DNA of 64,000 nt from an uncultured Oscillospiraceae bacterium (GCA_910583935.1 CAJTZM010000006.1:60048-124047), one strand, 5' to 3'. Shown: positions 1 to 9,037, counted from the first letter of the stretch. Notes: generated by a model from the letters alone, not told the origin. Numbers and translations: made by a program.

Positions 1-241
1 TCAGGGTGATCTGGAAGTAATACGGACAATCCGGAAGCTGGTCCAGGTCAGGGAGCATGGGACCGGGATTTTTGGTCCAAAATACAAAGCCGTCCACCGC
101 TTGGGGGGAGAGACTCACCCGGCTGACCTGCCGGGGATTGACCGGGTTGCGGACAAGGGCGTACCCCTCCCGCAGACGGGCGAAAAACCAGCGGCTGTAA
201 TAAGCGGGCAGGTCGGTCCGCCGGCTGGCGCTGATGATCAA
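1..241 (-). CDS. DUF1848 family protein, N-terminal part (cut by window edge)
   Basis: The minus strand reads from a TTG at 241-239 without a stop to the window edge. About 80 residues are visible. They begin IISASRRTDLPAYYSRWFF and contain RNPVNPRQVSRVSLS and FVFWTKNP, which is the recognisable start of DUF1848 proteins; members of this family are often thought to bind an iron-sulfur cluster through C-terminal cysteines, which lie outside the window. The TTG overlaps the TGA stop of the flavodoxin gene, so the two are probably translationally coupled. The function is not known. The TTG start is inferred because the family usually begins at the first Ile-Ser. Confidence 0.8.
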   Translation of the reverse strand, partial: MIISASRRTDLPAYYSRWFFARLREGYALVRNPVNPRQVSRVSLSPQAVDGFVFWTKNPGPMLPDLDQLPDCPYYFQITL

Positions 242-852
242 CCCTTTTCGCCGTCTTCACAGGCGGCTTTCCCCCCGTTCTCCTGGGCCTGACGGCGGAT
301 TTCCTCCTGCCGCTGCTTTTTGGTCTCCCATTCGTCCAGGATGCCCTGGGCCTTTTCCACCAGCGGCTCGATATAGCGCCGCTGTACAAAATCCATCTGC
401 ATGGACAAATACGCCTGGGCGTTGGCCGGATCCTTTTGGGCGCGGTCCTTCATTACCGCGCCCATCACCCACCGGTGGAAGCGGCTGAGCCTTTGACCGT
501 CCACCGCGCCGGGAAAGGCGAAGAAGTGGATTCTCCGGCGCATTTTTTCGGTGAAGTTTCGAGTATACAAAAATGTGTAGTACCCATCGTCCCCCGGCTC
601 GGTGAGCCCGGCGGTAAAGACGAAAAGCGTTTTGTCCTTTAACTCCTGAAACCGCCGGGTCAGCGCCGCCACGCCGTTGATCCGGCCCATGTACAGCCCG
701 CCGCCGAAGATCAGCATCCGATACTCCGCCAGCACGGCGGATTTCGCTTCTTTTACCGGCAGCGCCTGGCAGCCCAGGGCCTCGGCGATCCACTTAGCGT
801 AGCGCTCGGCGGCACCGTACCGGGATTTATAGATCACAAGCACATCCTTCAT
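238..852 (-). CDS. Flavodoxin-domain protein
   Basis: 204 residues. The N-terminus MKDVLVIYKSRYGAAERYAKWIAE is a flavodoxin FMN-phosphate loop (S/T-x-Y-G-x-x), and LIFGGGLYMGRINGV around residue 50 is the second flavin-contact region of the HemG/flavodoxin_5 type. The last 50 residues are charged and helical (EWETKKQRQEEIRRQ). It probably carries electrons or acts as an FMN-dependent oxidoreductase in the cytoplasm; the partner is unknown. It overlaps the DUF1848 start by 4 nt. A minus-strand -10 (TATAAT) lies near 935-945 in the leader. Confidence 0.8.
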   Translation of the reverse strand: MKDVLVIYKSRYGAAERYAKWIAEALGCQALPVKEAKSAVLAEYRMLIFGGGLYMGRINGVAALTRRFQELKDKTLFVFTAGLTEPGDDGYYTFLYTRNFTEKMRRRIHFFAFPGAVDGQRLSRFHRWVMGAVMKDRAQKDPANAQAYLSMQMDFVQRRYIEPLVEKAQGILDEWETKKQRQEEIRRQAQENGGKAACEDGEKG

Positions 853-1205
853 ACATTTTCCCCCTTTTTCGTCGTTGCCCCGCCGCGCCCGGACAAAAAG
901 GATCCAGCAGAATCGCGGTTATAATGCCATTATAGCATAAGGGCGGAAGAAACAAAAGATCTTCCCCGATTTGCGACACGGCCACAGCCTTCAGAAAGGC
1001 TTCCGCTAAATCCGTCGTTATGGATACAACCAGACCGACACATTCTTCAAAAAGAGGAACCAGCCAGGGTTAAAGCCTCATAAAGAAGCAAAAGGACAGG
1101 GCAGACCGCAATGGTCTGCCCTGTCCTTTTTATCCGGTTGAATCCAATATACTATTTTAGAGAAAGGCGCCCGTGGGCGGGAAAGATAAACAGAAAAACA
1201 TCTTC
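853..1205. other. Intergenic region with a strong terminator and a flavodoxin promoter
   Basis: No coding frame is convincing here. The half next to the flavodoxin gene holds a minus-strand TATAAT near 940 that could be its promoter. The half next to the ASCH-like gene holds the perfect hairpin at 1091-1129. Nothing else is recognised. Confidence 0.6.
1091..1129. terminator. Rho-independent terminator, 17-bp perfect stem
   Basis: Perfect inverted repeat AAAGGACAGGGCAGACC (1091-1107) and its complement (1113-1129) with a 5-nt loop. It is T-rich on both sides and so may work in both directions. It lies downstream of the ASCH-like gene (minus). Confidence 0.85.
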
Positions 1206-1670
1206 TTAAAACTTTGATTTTTCATAATTGTAGGGAATGCTTGTGCCGACAACAACATCTTCGATCTTTTCGATGATCAGCCAATCGTCCATGTTGCCCT
1301 GATGGTCAAAGGCAAGGGGGGTTATTTCTTGAACCTCTCCAAACTCCACTAAGCATAGACACTTTTTATGCCACCGTACTTTTTGTTTATCCGATAGGTT
1401 TAACTTGCTCTGATGATCTGCAAGGGTTTTTGTGATTTCTTCGTCAGACAGCTTTACAAAATTCTGCACTTCTTTTACAATAGCGGTTGCCGTGATGAAA
1501 GCGCTTCCTTTTTCCATGAAATAAAGCCGTTCTCCCGCAAAAACTCTGCTATGGGGGATTTTTCTTCCTGCTGCTCCACGCACAACCATAGTTTTTGTTC
1601 CCGCCAAAATCTTATCCAATACTTTTTCGCCTTTTTTACCTGCGTTGTCGCAATACACCAAATGCACCAT
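1206..1670 (-). CDS. Hypothetical protein, possibly ASCH/PUA-like
   Basis: 154 residues, not firmly recognised. The sequence (KILAGTKTMVVRGAAGRKIPHSRVFAGERLYFME, then alternating strands and FITATAIVKEVQNF) resembles the small beta-barrel ASCH/PUA RNA-binding fold, where a conserved GxK and a strand-rich core are typical; this is a weak, pattern-based guess. Base composition is clearly AT-richer than in the surrounding housekeeping genes, as in the flavin reductase/hxlR pair next door, which suggests acquisition. The ATG at 1670 follows a GGAGGA site at good spacing. A terminator at 1091-1129 closes the unit. Confidence 0.55.
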   Translation of the reverse strand: MVHLVYCDNAGKKGEKVLDKILAGTKTMVVRGAAGRKIPHSRVFAGERLYFMEKGSAFITATAIVKEVQNFVKLSDEEITKTLADHQSKLNLSDKQKVRWHKKCLCLVEFGEVQEITPLAFDHQGNMDDWLIIEKIEDVVVGTSIPYNYEKSKF

Positions 1671-1731
1671 CTGAATATCCTCCTCATATTATGATTTTCT
1701 CTATGCACAATTCATGGCAAATCACAATTTG

Positions 1732-1788
1732 TTGGACAATTCATTATAAAACAACACCCGCCGAAAAGCAAATTTTTCAGCGGGTGTT
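1732..1788. repeat. Terminator-containing direct repeat, copy 1
   Basis: The block starting TTGGACAATTCATTATAAAA and running through the hairpin AACACCCGC...GCGGGTGTT (1753-1788) recurs at 2898-2952 with few changes. The hairpin lies just after the flavin reductase stop on the minus strand and acts as its terminator; a T-rich run also follows on the plus strand. The two copies bracket the flavin reductase-hxlR pair. Confidence 0.85.
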
Positions 1789-1793
1789 CACTT

Positions 1794-2360
1794 TTATTTT
1801 TTCAGCTTCAAGCCGTCTTTGAACGCTTCACCAACGCGTTTCGTTACCTTGTAATATCCATGGGTGTACGGGTCAAAGGCAATGGCGTTCACCAGCGACA
1901 TATCGACCTTTCCATTTACCATGACGCTTTCGTCTGCGGTAACGTTGACGACCTTCCCGATCACACCGCAGCCATATCTGCCGTCCTGATATTCAATAAA
2001 CTCACACTCAAGGCACAGCGGAAATTCATTGATCACAGGAGCATCCACCATTTCGGCTTTGCCGGCGGTAAGTCCGCTGCGCAAAAACTTGTCAGCGACC
2101 CTATTTCCGGATTCCACGCCGAAATAATCGGCCTCCGCCACATGGGCAGCATCGGCTATACTGACAGTGAAAGCGCCCCGTGCCTTGATGTTTTTCACAG
2201 TCTTATGGGTCTCGGTCAGGTTGAGGGCCACATTTCCCCGCTCCTGCATCATGCCCCAAGCGGCGTTCATCACATTGACACTGCCGTCTTCATTGTAGGT
2301 GGCAACCATCAGAACGGGCATTGGAAAAATACCCTCTGTGATATCCAGTTTTGTTCTCAT
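1794..2360 (-). CDS. Flavin reductase family protein
   Basis: 188 residues. It shows the flavin reductase-like split-barrel pattern: PMPVLMVATYNEDGSVNVMNAAW near the N-terminus (FMN site), ALNLTETHKTVKNIKARGAFTVSIA in the middle and a C-terminal GKVDMSLVNAIAFDPYTHGYYKV. Close relatives are small NAD(P)H:flavin or FMN-binding proteins; the exact substrate cannot be told. It is transcribed divergently from an HxlR regulator, a common arrangement in which HxlR responds to electrophiles, quinones or redox stress and controls the neighbouring flavoprotein. Its own -10 and -35 lie at 2420-2415 and 2442-2437. Confidence 0.85.
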   Translation of the reverse strand: MRTKLDITEGIFPMPVLMVATYNEDGSVNVMNAAWGMMQERGNVALNLTETHKTVKNIKARGAFTVSIADAAHVAEADYFGVESGNRVADKFLRSGLTAGKAEMVDAPVINEFPLCLECEFIEYQDGRYGCGVIGKVVNVTADESVMVNGKVDMSLVNAIAFDPYTHGYYKVTKRVGEAFKDGLKLKK

Positions 2361-2387
2361 AGCAATTACCTCACTTTAGCGATAAAA

Positions 2388-2416
2388 TTGACAGGATCAA
2401 CTATCCTGTGTATAAT
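2388..2416 (+). promoter_or_regulatory. hxlR promoter with internal dyad
   Basis: TTGACA (2388-2393), a 17-nt spacer and TATAAT (2411-2416) form a consensus sigma-A promoter. A perfect dyad ACAGGAT-N5-ATCCTGT (2391-2409) fills the spacer. TATAATTATA at 2411-2420 also gives a -10 for the flavin reductase on the other strand, with TTGAAT (2442-2437) as its -35 and a 16-nt spacer. Confidence 0.75.
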
Positions 2417-2441
2417 TATACCATTGGCCAAAAATAATTCA

Positions 2442-2466
2442 AGTACTATCATTTTTGATAGGTACT
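2442..2466. promoter_or_regulatory. Probable HxlR operator (inverted repeat)
   Basis: AGTACTATC and GATA(G)GTACT form an almost perfect inverted repeat. It abuts the -35 of the flavin reductase promoter and lies 20 nt ahead of the hxlR start. The GTAC half-sites match those known for HxlR/YodB-type regulators. Confidence 0.6.
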
Positions 2467-2486
2467 GTCTTAATGGATCGTTAATT

Positions 2487-2822
2487 ATGATAAAAAACTT
2501 TATTGAAAATGCAAATTTTGAGGATACTGGATTTAGCTATACGATGTCCCTCATATCTGGCAAGCACAAGATGGTGATTCTCTATTGCCTTATGGAGTAT
2601 CAGGTCGTTCGGTTCAACGAACTGAAACGGTATCTGAAAAACATATCCGACAAAACCCTCAGTACCAACCTGAAAGAGTTGGAACTGGATCGTCTGATTG
2701 TAAGAACAGCGTATCCGCAAATCCCGCCCAAGGTAGAATACAGCCTGAGTGATCGAGGAAAATCCTTGATGGGTGTTTTGGATCAATTGTGCGTCTGGGG
2801 CGAAAAGAACAAATTGGTTTAA
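2487..2822 (+). CDS. HxlR family transcriptional regulator
   Basis: 111 residues, the usual size for this winged-helix family. Key features are SLISGKHKMVILYCLMEYQVVRFNELKRYL (helix-turn-helix start), ISDKTLSTNLKELELDRLIVRTAYPQIPPKVEYSLSDRGKSL (recognition helix and wing, with the typical PPKVEYSLTxxG). No conserved Cys sits near the N-terminus, so a thiol-switch mechanism like YodB/HypR is not evident. It should bind the dyads in the shared promoter region and control itself and the flavin reductase. The ATG at 2487 gives the family-length N-terminus; a longer frame continues upstream but runs antisense through the flavin reductase gene. Confidence 0.88.
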   Translation: MIKNFIENANFEDTGFSYTMSLISGKHKMVILYCLMEYQVVRFNELKRYLKNISDKTLSTNLKELELDRLIVRTAYPQIPPKVEYSLSDRGKSLMGVLDQLCVWGEKNKLV

Positions 2823-2897
2823 TAGCAGATATTCTATAAATTCTCTTTACAGACACTTTCCGCAAAGTGGTCCGTAAAAAGAAGAAGCTTAAATTGG

Positions 2898-2952
2898 TTG
2901 GACCGTGCATTATAAAATAACACCCGCCGAAAAAATTTTTTCAGCGGGTGTT
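2898..2952. repeat. Terminator-containing direct repeat, copy 2
   Basis: The second copy of the 1732-1788 block. The hairpin AATAACACCCGC...GCGGGTGTTATT (2916-2955) has an A/T-rich loop and T-runs on both sides. It sits between the convergent hxlR (plus) and dnaJ (minus) and probably terminates both. Confidence 0.85.
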
Positions 2953-2997
2953 ATTTTCCTTACGGCGGATTTTTCAACGCCAGTCCCTCTTTTGGCG

Positions 2998-4167
2998 TTA
3001 TTTTTCCTCGCCGCCCAAAGCGTCCTTGAGCTTTTCAAAAAAGCCCTTGCGCTTTTCATAGTTTTTCTCGGTGGTCACCTTTTCGAATTCCTTCAGTGCC
3101 TGTTTCTGCTTTTGGTTTAGATTCTTCGGTACCTCCAGCACCACCGTTACGTACTGATCGCCCCGGCCCCGGCCGTTGACATAAGGGATGCCCTTGTTGC
3201 GCAAACGGAAGACCGTCCCCGGCTGAGTCCCTTCCGGCACGGTGTATTTGACCTTGCCGTCGATGGTGGGAACCACCACCTCGTCGCCTAAAGCCGCCTG
3301 GGTAAAGGTCAGCGGCACCTCGCACAGCACATGGTACCCGTCCCGCTCAAACAGCGGATCCGGGCGCACCGAAACGGTTACGTGCAGATCCCCTGCCGGC
3401 CCGGCGTTAACGCCGTGATCCCCCTGCCCCTGCATGGCAAAGGTTTGCCCGTCATCGATGCCCGCCGGCACATTGACCGTCATTTTGCGGGTGTGACGCA
3501 CCCGTCCCTTGCCGTTGCAGGCGGTACAGGGGGCGCTGATCACCTTGCCGGAGCCGCCGCACTTCTGGCAGGGGCGGGTGGACTGGATCACCCCAAAGGG
3601 GGTCCGGCTCTGAACCCGCACCTGGCCGGTCCCCTTACAGTCTGGGCAGGTTTCGGGGCTGGTCCCTTTGGCGGCGCCGGAGCCGCCGCATTCTGCGCAC
3701 TGCTCCAGCCGCTGGATGGTCATTTCCTTTTTGCAGCCGTGAGCCGCCTCCATAAAGGAGAGGTTCAGGTTGACGTTTACGTCGTTGCCCCGGATGGGCG
3801 CGTTGGGGTTGCGGGTCCGGGTGGAGCCGCCGAAACCGCCAAATCCGCCGCCAAAGAAGGTATCGAAAATATCTCCCATGTCAAAGCCGCCCATGCCGCC
3901 GAAGCCGCCCGCTCCTGCGCTGCCCGCACCATAGGACGGGTCTACTCCCGCGTGGCCAAACTGGTCGTAACGGGCGCGTTTTTCCTTGTCGGAGAGCACC
4001 TCGTACGCCTCGTTTACCTCTTTGAATTTCGCTTCGGCTTCCTTATCACCAGGGTTTAAGTCCGGATGATACTTCTTTGCCAATTGGCGGTATGCTTTTT
4101 TCAATTCGTCGTCAGAACAGCCCTTTTGAACGCCGAGGACCTCGTAATAATCTCTTTTATCGGCCAA
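2998..4167 (-). CDS. dnaJ: Chaperone DnaJ (Hsp40)
   Basis: Co-chaperone that delivers unfolded clients to DnaK and stimulates its ATPase. About 389 residues. The J domain (residues 1-70) has the HPD motif in KYHPDLNPG; a Gly/Phe-rich stretch ([10 protein letters not shown]) follows; four zinc-binding repeats read [24 protein letters not shown] and CTACNGKG; the C-terminal substrate domain closes with a Lys-rich tail. All motifs of type I DnaJ are intact. I chose TTG at 4167 (giving [12 protein letters not shown]) because AAAGGGTGG lies 6-8 nt upstream; the GTG at 4176 would fall inside that ribosome binding site. Last gene of the hrcA operon, ended by the hairpin at 2916-2955. Confidence 0.97.
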   Translation of the reverse strand: MADKRDYYEVLGVQKGCSDDELKKAYRQLAKKYHPDLNPGDKEAEAKFKEVNEAYEVLSDKEKRARYDQFGHAGVDPSYGAGSAGAGGFGGMGGFDMGDIFDTFFGGGFGGFGGSTRTRNPNAPIRGNDVNVNLNLSFMEAAHGCKKEMTIQRLEQCAECGGSGAAKGTSPETCPDCKGTGQVRVQSRTPFGVIQSTRPCQKCGGSGKVISAPCTACNGKGRVRHTRKMTVNVPAGIDDGQTFAMQGQGDHGVNAGPAGDLHVTVSVRPDPLFERDGYHVLCEVPLTFTQAALGDEVVVPTIDGKVKYTVPEGTQPGTVFRLRNKGIPYVNGRGRGDQYVTVVLEVPKNLNQKQKQALKEFEKVTTEKNYEKRKGFFEKLKDALGGEEK

Positions 4168-4268
4168 AAATACCACCCTTTGTTTCGATTTTGTCTAAGA
4201 CCGCAAAGGCTGCCGCAAAGGCGCAATCCCGCGTCCCTACGGCAGCTTGCTGCGTGTTTTTTTGCGCG

Positions 4269-6113
4269 TTATTTTTGAGAATCGTCCACATCTTTATAAT
4301 CGGCATCCACATAGCCGTCATCCGCTGCGCCGTTACTCTGAGCGCCTGGCTGCGGCTCGCCCTGGGGCGCCTGCTGGGCGCCGGCTTCGCTGTAGACCTT
4401 GGAGGAAACCTCGTAGAATTTCTTCTGCAAATCCTCCTGCTTCGCCTTGATATCCTCGACACTGGAGCCCTTCAGCGCCTCTTTTAAAGCGTTGATCTTG
4501 GTCTCCAGCTCACCTTTATCGGCAGCGTCTAGCTTGTCGCCTAAATCGGCAATAGATTTTTCCGACTGGTAAATCATCTGGTCGGCGTTGTTGCGGGCGT
4601 CGGTTTCCTCCCGGCGCTTTTTGTCCTCTTCGGCGTATTTTTCCGCCTCCTTCACCGCTTTTTCCACATCCTCCTTGCTCATGCTGGTAGAGGACGTAAT
4701 GGTAATGTTCTGCTCCTTGCCGGTTCCCGTATCCTTCGCCGATACATGAACAATGCCGTTGGCGTCGATATCAAAGGTCACCTCGATCTGCGGAACACCC
4801 CGAGGCGCTGCGGGAATGCCGTCTAAATGGAACATGCCAAGGGTTTTATTGTCCTTTGCCATCTCCCGCTCGCCCTGCAGAACATGGATTTCTACCGAGG
4901 TCTGACCATCGGCGGCAGTGGAGAAAATCTGAGATTTTTTGGTCGGGATGGTGGTGTTGCGGTCGATGATTTTGGTGAACACGCCGCCCAAGGTCTCCAG
5001 GCCCAGGGACAGGGGGGTTACGTCCAGAAGCAGCAGGCCCTTGACCTCGCCGCCCAGTACGCCGCCCTGAATAGCCGCCCCGATGGCTACGCACTCATCC
5101 GGGTTGATGCCTTTAAACGGCTCCTTGCCGGTAAAGCCCTTGACCGCCTCCTGCACCGCAGGAATTCTGGAGGAACCGCCCACCAGCAGAATCTTATTGA
5201 GCTCGGACACGTTCAGTCCCGAATCGGCCAGCGCCTGGCGGACCGGACCCATGGTGGCCTCTACCAGATCATGGGTCAGCTCATTGAATTTGGCGCGGGT
5301 TAGGGTCATGTCCAGATGCTTAGGACCGGTGGCATCGGCGGTGATAAACGGCAGGTTGATCGATGCGGTAGTCATGCCGGACAGCTCGATTTTTGCCTTT
5401 TCCGCCGCTTCCTTTAACCGCTGCATAGCCATTTTGTCGCCGGTCAGATCAATGCCCGACTCCGCCTTAAAGCCCTCAACCAGCCAGTTGATCACCCGCT
5501 GGTCAAAATCGTCGCCGCCTAAGCGGTTGTTGCCGTTGGTGGCCAGAACCTCCTGCACGCCGTCGCCCATCTCGATGATGGACACATCGAAGGTACCGCC
5601 GCCCAAATCGTAAACCATAACCTTCTGGTCCTGCTCTTTATCTACACCATAAGCCAAGGCGGCGGCGGTGGGCTCGTTGATAATCCGCTTTACATCCAGG
5701 CCCGCGATTTTTCCCGCGTCCTTGGTGGCCTGGCGCTGCGCGTCGGTAAAGTAGGCCGGCACGGTAATGACCGCCTCGGTGACCTTTTCGCCCAAATAGC
5801 TTTCCGCATCTTCCTTGAGCTTAGTCAGAATCATAGCGGAAATTTCCTGGGGCGTATAGCGCTTTTCGTCAATCTGGACCGTATGGGCAGTACCCATTTC
5901 CCGCTTAATCGAGGCGATGGTCCGATCCGGATTGGTGATCGCCTGCCGTTTGGCCACCTGACCTACCATTCGCTCGCCGGTTTTGGAGAACGCAACCACC
6001 GACGGGGTGGTTCTGGCGCCTTCCGCGTTGGCGATAACGACCGCCTCACCGCCCTCCATAACAGAAACGCAGGAGTTGGTAGTCCCCAAGTCAATACCGA
6101 TAATTTTTCCCAT
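4269..6113 (-). CDS. dnaK: Chaperone DnaK (Hsp70)
   Basis: ATP-dependent chaperone, 614 residues, full length. The nucleotide-binding domain starts [17 protein letters not shown] and includes [14 protein letters not shown] and [14 protein letters not shown]; the [16 protein letters not shown] linker leads into the peptide-binding domain ([11 protein letters not shown], then the [15 protein letters not shown] region) and an acidic tail ending in [17 protein letters not shown]. Like other Gram-positive DnaKs it lacks the extra segment of proteobacterial DnaK in the ATPase domain (inferred from length). It sits between grpE and dnaJ in the CIRCE-controlled operon. Confidence 0.98.
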   Translation of the reverse strand: MGKIIGIDLGTTNSCVSVMEGGEAVVIANAEGARTTPSVVAFSKTGERMVGQVAKRQAITNPDRTIASIKREMGTAHTVQIDEKRYTPQEISAMILTKLKEDAESYLGEKVTEAVITVPAYFTDAQRQATKDAGKIAGLDVKRIINEPTAAALAYGVDKEQDQKVMVYDLGGGTFDVSIIEMGDGVQEVLATNGNNRLGGDDFDQRVINWLVEGFKAESGIDLTGDKMAMQRLKEAAEKAKIELSGMTTASINLPFITADATGPKHLDMTLTRAKFNELTHDLVEATMGPVRQALADSGLNVSELNKILLVGGSSRIPAVQEAVKGFTGKEPFKGINPDECVAIGAAIQGGVLGGEVKGLLLLDVTPLSLGLETLGGVFTKIIDRNTTIPTKKSQIFSTAADGQTSVEIHVLQGEREMAKDNKTLGMFHLDGIPAAPRGVPQIEVTFDIDANGIVHVSAKDTGTGKEQNITITSSTSMSKEDVEKAVKEAEKYAEEDKKRREETDARNNADQMIYQSEKSIADLGDKLDAADKGELETKINALKEALKGSSVEDIKAKQEDLQKKFYEVSSKVYSEAGAQQAPQGEPQPGAQSNGAADDGYVDADYKDVDDSQK

Positions 6114-6187
6114 AATAAATTCCTCCTTATAGTGCCGGCGCTTGCGCGCCTTCTCCCTTATCTATACCATATTTTGGTCCGGCAAAA

Positions 6188-6727
6188 TCAATTCGCCACC
6201 TGGACCATTGTGTGGCGGATCACCCGGTCACCCAACCGGTATCCCTTTTGAAAAACCTGCGCGATAACACCCGCTCCCAGGTTTTCGTCCTCTATGTGCA
6301 TGACCGCGTTGTGCACAGCCGGATCAAAGGGCTCCCCTACCTCGGCGGGAATTTCCTCTGCGCCAGCGGCGGCAAACGCTTCATAAAAAGAATGGATAAT
6401 CATGTCCACCCCTTTTTTGTACTCCTCATCGCTGCAGGCAAAGCCCGCCGCCCGCTCCATGCTGTCTAAAACCGGCAGGAACTTAGCCACCGCCTCTGCC
6501 GCGGCCTCCGGGTAAATCGCCTCTTTTTCCTTAACCGACCGCTTGCGGAAATTGTCGTATTCCGCCAACGTCCGCAAAAGCTTATCGTTTAAGGCCAATA
6601 CCTGCTCTTCCGCCTGCTGGAGCTTTTCCTCTACCGGATCCGGCTCCGACGGCTTTTCACAGCCGGGGGTTTCCTGTTCGATTTTTTCCTCCGCAGGCTG
6701 CTGCGGCTCTTTTTTCTTTTGGCTCAA
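6188..6727 (-). CDS. grpE: Nucleotide exchange factor GrpE
   Basis: 179 residues. An acidic, Gln/Glu-rich coiled-coil N-terminus precedes the conserved LLRTLAEYDNFRKRSVKEKE helix and the C-terminal beta domain with EVGEPFDPAVHNAVMHIEDENLGAGVIAQVFQKGYRLGDRVIRHTMVQVAN, the GrpE signature. It releases ADP from DnaK. The start is a TTG with an AAAGAGGG site upstream; no ATG fits. It lies 24 nt after hrcA and 74 nt ahead of dnaK. Confidence 0.97.
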   Translation of the reverse strand: MSQKKKEPQQPAEEKIEQETPGCEKPSEPDPVEEKLQQAEEQVLALNDKLLRTLAEYDNFRKRSVKEKEAIYPEAAAEAVAKFLPVLDSMERAAGFACSDEEYKKGVDMIIHSFYEAFAAAGAEEIPAEVGEPFDPAVHNAVMHIEDENLGAGVIAQVFQKGYRLGDRVIRHTMVQVAN

Positions 6728-6751
6728 TTTCAGTGTCCCTCTTTCCCTGTT

Positions 6752-7789
6752 TTACTCTTCTTTGGGGTTCATGGTGTCGGACAAAAGATTGCCCAGCATT
6801 TTCGCAAAATATTCCAAATGGGGGATCAGTCGAGAATAATCCATCCGCACCGGGCCAATGACGCCGATAACGCCGCTGCTGTCCTGCCCTACATTATACC
6901 GGGCCACCAGCACGGTGGAGTTTTCCAGCTGCGCCAGATGATTTTCCTTGCCGACCTTGATGTTTAAGGCGCGCGTTTCCGGCCCCTCCAGCACATCCTG
7001 CAAAAGCGCCCGGTTTTCCAAAAGGGTCAGCAGATCGTGGGCCGACTGGCGAAATTCCGGATAGCCTAACAGATTGGTTCCGCCCTGGGTGTAAAACTGC
7101 CCGTCGCGGATCTGGCGGCACAGCTCAAAAATCCCCGCCAGCAAAGGGGTAAACACCTGGGAATATTCCCCCAGCGCCACCGCGATAGAATGGAGATACC
7201 CGGTGGAGATTTCGTCGATCGACCGGTCGGCAAAACGGTCGTTGGCAAACTTGTTGAAAAAATCCAAAATTTCCGGCGTGCAGAGCATATCCAGCCGGTA
7301 GGCCTTGTTCTTAATGACCCCGTTGGAGGCCACCACCACGATCATCACCACATGGGCGCCCAGCGGGATCAACTCGATTCGCCGCACCGTCACATATTTG
7401 GGCGGACGAGTGGCGGAAACGGTTGCGCACCCCGTAAACCGGGCCAGCGCCTCGGCGGCGTCCGCCAGCAGGCGGTCCGGATCCGGGTTGCGTACGTTAA
7501 ACAGCGCGTCGATCGAATCCTTCTCCGCCTCGGTCAGCGGCGCACAGGTCAGCATCTGGTCGAGGTAAACCCGAAAGCCCAGATGAGACGGAACTCGCCC
7601 CGCCGATGTGTGGGGCTGCTCTAAAAGCCCCAGATCAAAAAGCGAAGACATTTCATTTCGGCAGGTGGCGGGCGAAATCTGCGTATCCAAAAGCTGCGCC
7701 ACCCGTTTGGAACCCACCGGTTCCCCGGTCCGGATGTACTCGCTGACAATGGCGCTGAGGATCTTCATTTTCCGTCGATCCAAATCCAT
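6752..7789 (-). CDS. hrcA: Heat-inducible transcription repressor HrcA
   Basis: 345 residues. The N-terminal winged helix is MDLDRRKMKILSAIVSEYIRTGEPVGSKRVAQLLDTQISPATCRNEMSSLFDLGLLEQPHTSAGRVPSHLGFRVYLD, the standard HrcA signature; a GAF-like dimerisation domain follows and the end reads GVIGPVRMDYSRLIPHLEYFAKMLG. It binds CIRCE at 7822-7848, directly upstream of its own gene, and so represses the whole hrcA-grpE-dnaK-dnaJ operon; GroEL is the usual partner that keeps HrcA active. Confidence 0.97.
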   Translation of the reverse strand: MDLDRRKMKILSAIVSEYIRTGEPVGSKRVAQLLDTQISPATCRNEMSSLFDLGLLEQPHTSAGRVPSHLGFRVYLDQMLTCAPLTEAEKDSIDALFNVRNPDPDRLLADAAEALARFTGCATVSATRPPKYVTVRRIELIPLGAHVVMIVVVASNGVIKNKAYRLDMLCTPEILDFFNKFANDRFADRSIDEISTGYLHSIAVALGEYSQVFTPLLAGIFELCRQIRDGQFYTQGGTNLLGYPEFRQSAHDLLTLLENRALLQDVLEGPETRALNIKVGKENHLAQLENSTVLVARYNVGQDSSGVIGVIGPVRMDYSRLIPHLEYFAKMLGNLLSDTMNPKEE

Positions 7790-7821
7790 AGCAGGGTTCC
7801 TTCCTTCTTAAGTTTTCATCT

Positions 7822-7848
7822 TTAGCACTCACACCTTTTGAGTGCTAA
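7822..7848. promoter_or_regulatory. CIRCE operator
   Basis: TTAGCACTC (7822-7830), a 9-nt spacer and GAGTGCTAA (7840-7848) form a perfect CIRCE palindrome, the HrcA binding site. It lies in the leader between the promoter and hrcA. Confidence 0.98.
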
Positions 7849-7852
7849 AGAT

Positions 7853-7881
7853 AATTTATCACGTATTATCCAGTATGTCAA
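7853..7881 (-). promoter_or_regulatory. Heat-shock operon promoter
   Basis: On the minus strand TTGACA (7881-7876), a 17-nt spacer and TAAATT (7858-7853) sit immediately upstream of CIRCE. Bound HrcA would therefore cover the transcription start. Confidence 0.8.
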
Positions 7882-8062
7882 GACTCTTCATAAATTATTT
7901 ACTTTTTCCTTTTGAAATTTTCTTTTAAAAAAGGATGTATAAAATTCTTGGCCCGCCGCGAGGAGCCGTTCTTTTTTTGGACAGGGCCCGTCATCCTTCA
8001 CAAGGACCTGACGGTACCATTTGGCGCGCTATCCAAAAAGGCGCGTTCCTTTTGTTTTTCAG

Positions 8063-8092
8063 TTGCCTTTGAACCTTCTTTCATGCTATGAT
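8063..8092 (+). promoter_or_regulatory. Probable promoter of the frlD-like operon
   Basis: TTGCCT (8063-8068), an 18-nt spacer and TATGAT (8087-8092) stand 40 nt before the first gene. The rest of the 7882-8062 gap shows nothing clear. Confidence 0.5.
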
Positions 8093-8131
8093 AAACGGGA
8101 AACGGAACCTTAAACGAAAGGCGGTCTTATT

Positions 8132-9037
8132 ATGATTCGTACCATTTCCATCGGCTTTAACACCATGGATGCATATGATTTTGTCAAAACCATGTATCCC
8201 GGCGGCAACCAGCTGAATACGGCGATTTACGCCAAGTGGGCCGGCGCAGACGCGGCTTATCTGGGCTATTTTTCCGACGATGTGCGCGGTAAACACCTAA
8301 AATGGGTGCTGGAGAAAAACGGCGTGGATTTAACCCGCTGTAAGGTGCTGCACGGCCAGTGCAGCTATGCCATGACCACGCTGGTCGACGGCAACCGGAC
8401 CTTTCACGGCACCCGAAAAGGGGTCAACGCCATGACGCCCATTGTGCTGGACGACGAGGACCTAAACTATATCAAGGGCTTCGACCTGGTCATTTCCGAC
8501 TGCTACTCCAATCTGGATACCGAGCAGATCCAAAAGATCAACCGTCTGGGCATTCCCTTCGCCTATGATTTTTCCGAGGAATTTACCGAGGAGCTGTTAA
8601 AAGAGTATTGCCCCCATGTCGACTACTGCTTCCTTTCCTGCAACCGGCAGGGCAGCCAGTCGGACATTGAGGCGCTGCTGCGGCGCATCCACAGCTGGGG
8701 GCCAAAGATCGTCGTGGGCACCCGAGGGTCCCAGGGGCAGATTGTCTTTGACGGCGAGCAGTTCTACGAAGGAAAGGCTGCCGAAGCGGTGGTGGTCGAC
8801 ACCATGGGCGCGGGGGATTCCTTCACCTGCTCCTTCTCGGTGGCCTATACCGATTCCAAAAAAACCGGGCCGGCGCGCGTTCGGGAGGCGATGGATTTCG
8901 GCGCCAAATTCGCCGCGAAGATCTGCGGCGTCAACGGGTCGGTGGGCGACGGTCTGCCCTACGAGGGGAATTTAGAAGATCTTTACAGCAGCGAGGACGG
9001 CTACGCCTACAAGCCTTATATCAAGCCGATGGGCTAA
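8132..9037 (+). CDS. PfkB family carbohydrate kinase, fructoselysine 6-kinase-like
   Basis: 301 residues. ATP-dependent sugar kinase of the ribokinase fold. The N-terminal half has PGGNQLNTAIYAKWAGADAAYLGYFSDDVRGKHL (substrate-binding GGN motif and PfkB signature 1); the C-terminal VVDTMGAGDSFTCSF carries the catalytic Asp and anion hole (GAGD). Overall layout (short, GGN near residue 24, TFHGTRKGV, AYDFSEEF) matches FrlD-type fructoselysine kinases better than ribokinase or fructokinase. FrlD phosphorylates Amadori products such as fructoselysine, but no frlB-like deglycase is present in the window, so the substrate is uncertain. The next gene follows after 41 nt behind an AGGAGG site. Confidence 0.75.
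   Translation: MIRTISIGFNTMDAYDFVKTMYPGGNQLNTAIYAKWAGADAAYLGYFSDDVRGKHLKWVLEKNGVDLTRCKVLHGQCSYAMTTLVDGNRTFHGTRKGVNAMTPIVLDDEDLNYIKGFDLVISDCYSNLDTEQIQKINRLGIPFAYDFSEEFTEELLKEYCPHVDYCFLSCNRQGSQSDIEALLRRIHSWGPKIVVGTRGSQGQIVFDGEQFYEGKAAEAVVVDTMGAGDSFTCSFSVAYTDSKKTGPARVREAMDFGAKFAAKICGVNGSVGDGLPYEGNLEDLYSSEDGYAYKPYIKPMG

Noticed and set aside
1860..2486. Upstream extension of the HxlR frame to 320 codons
   Set aside because: It reads antisense through the flavin reductase gene; the last 111 codons alone match the HxlR length, with a clear promoter upstream.
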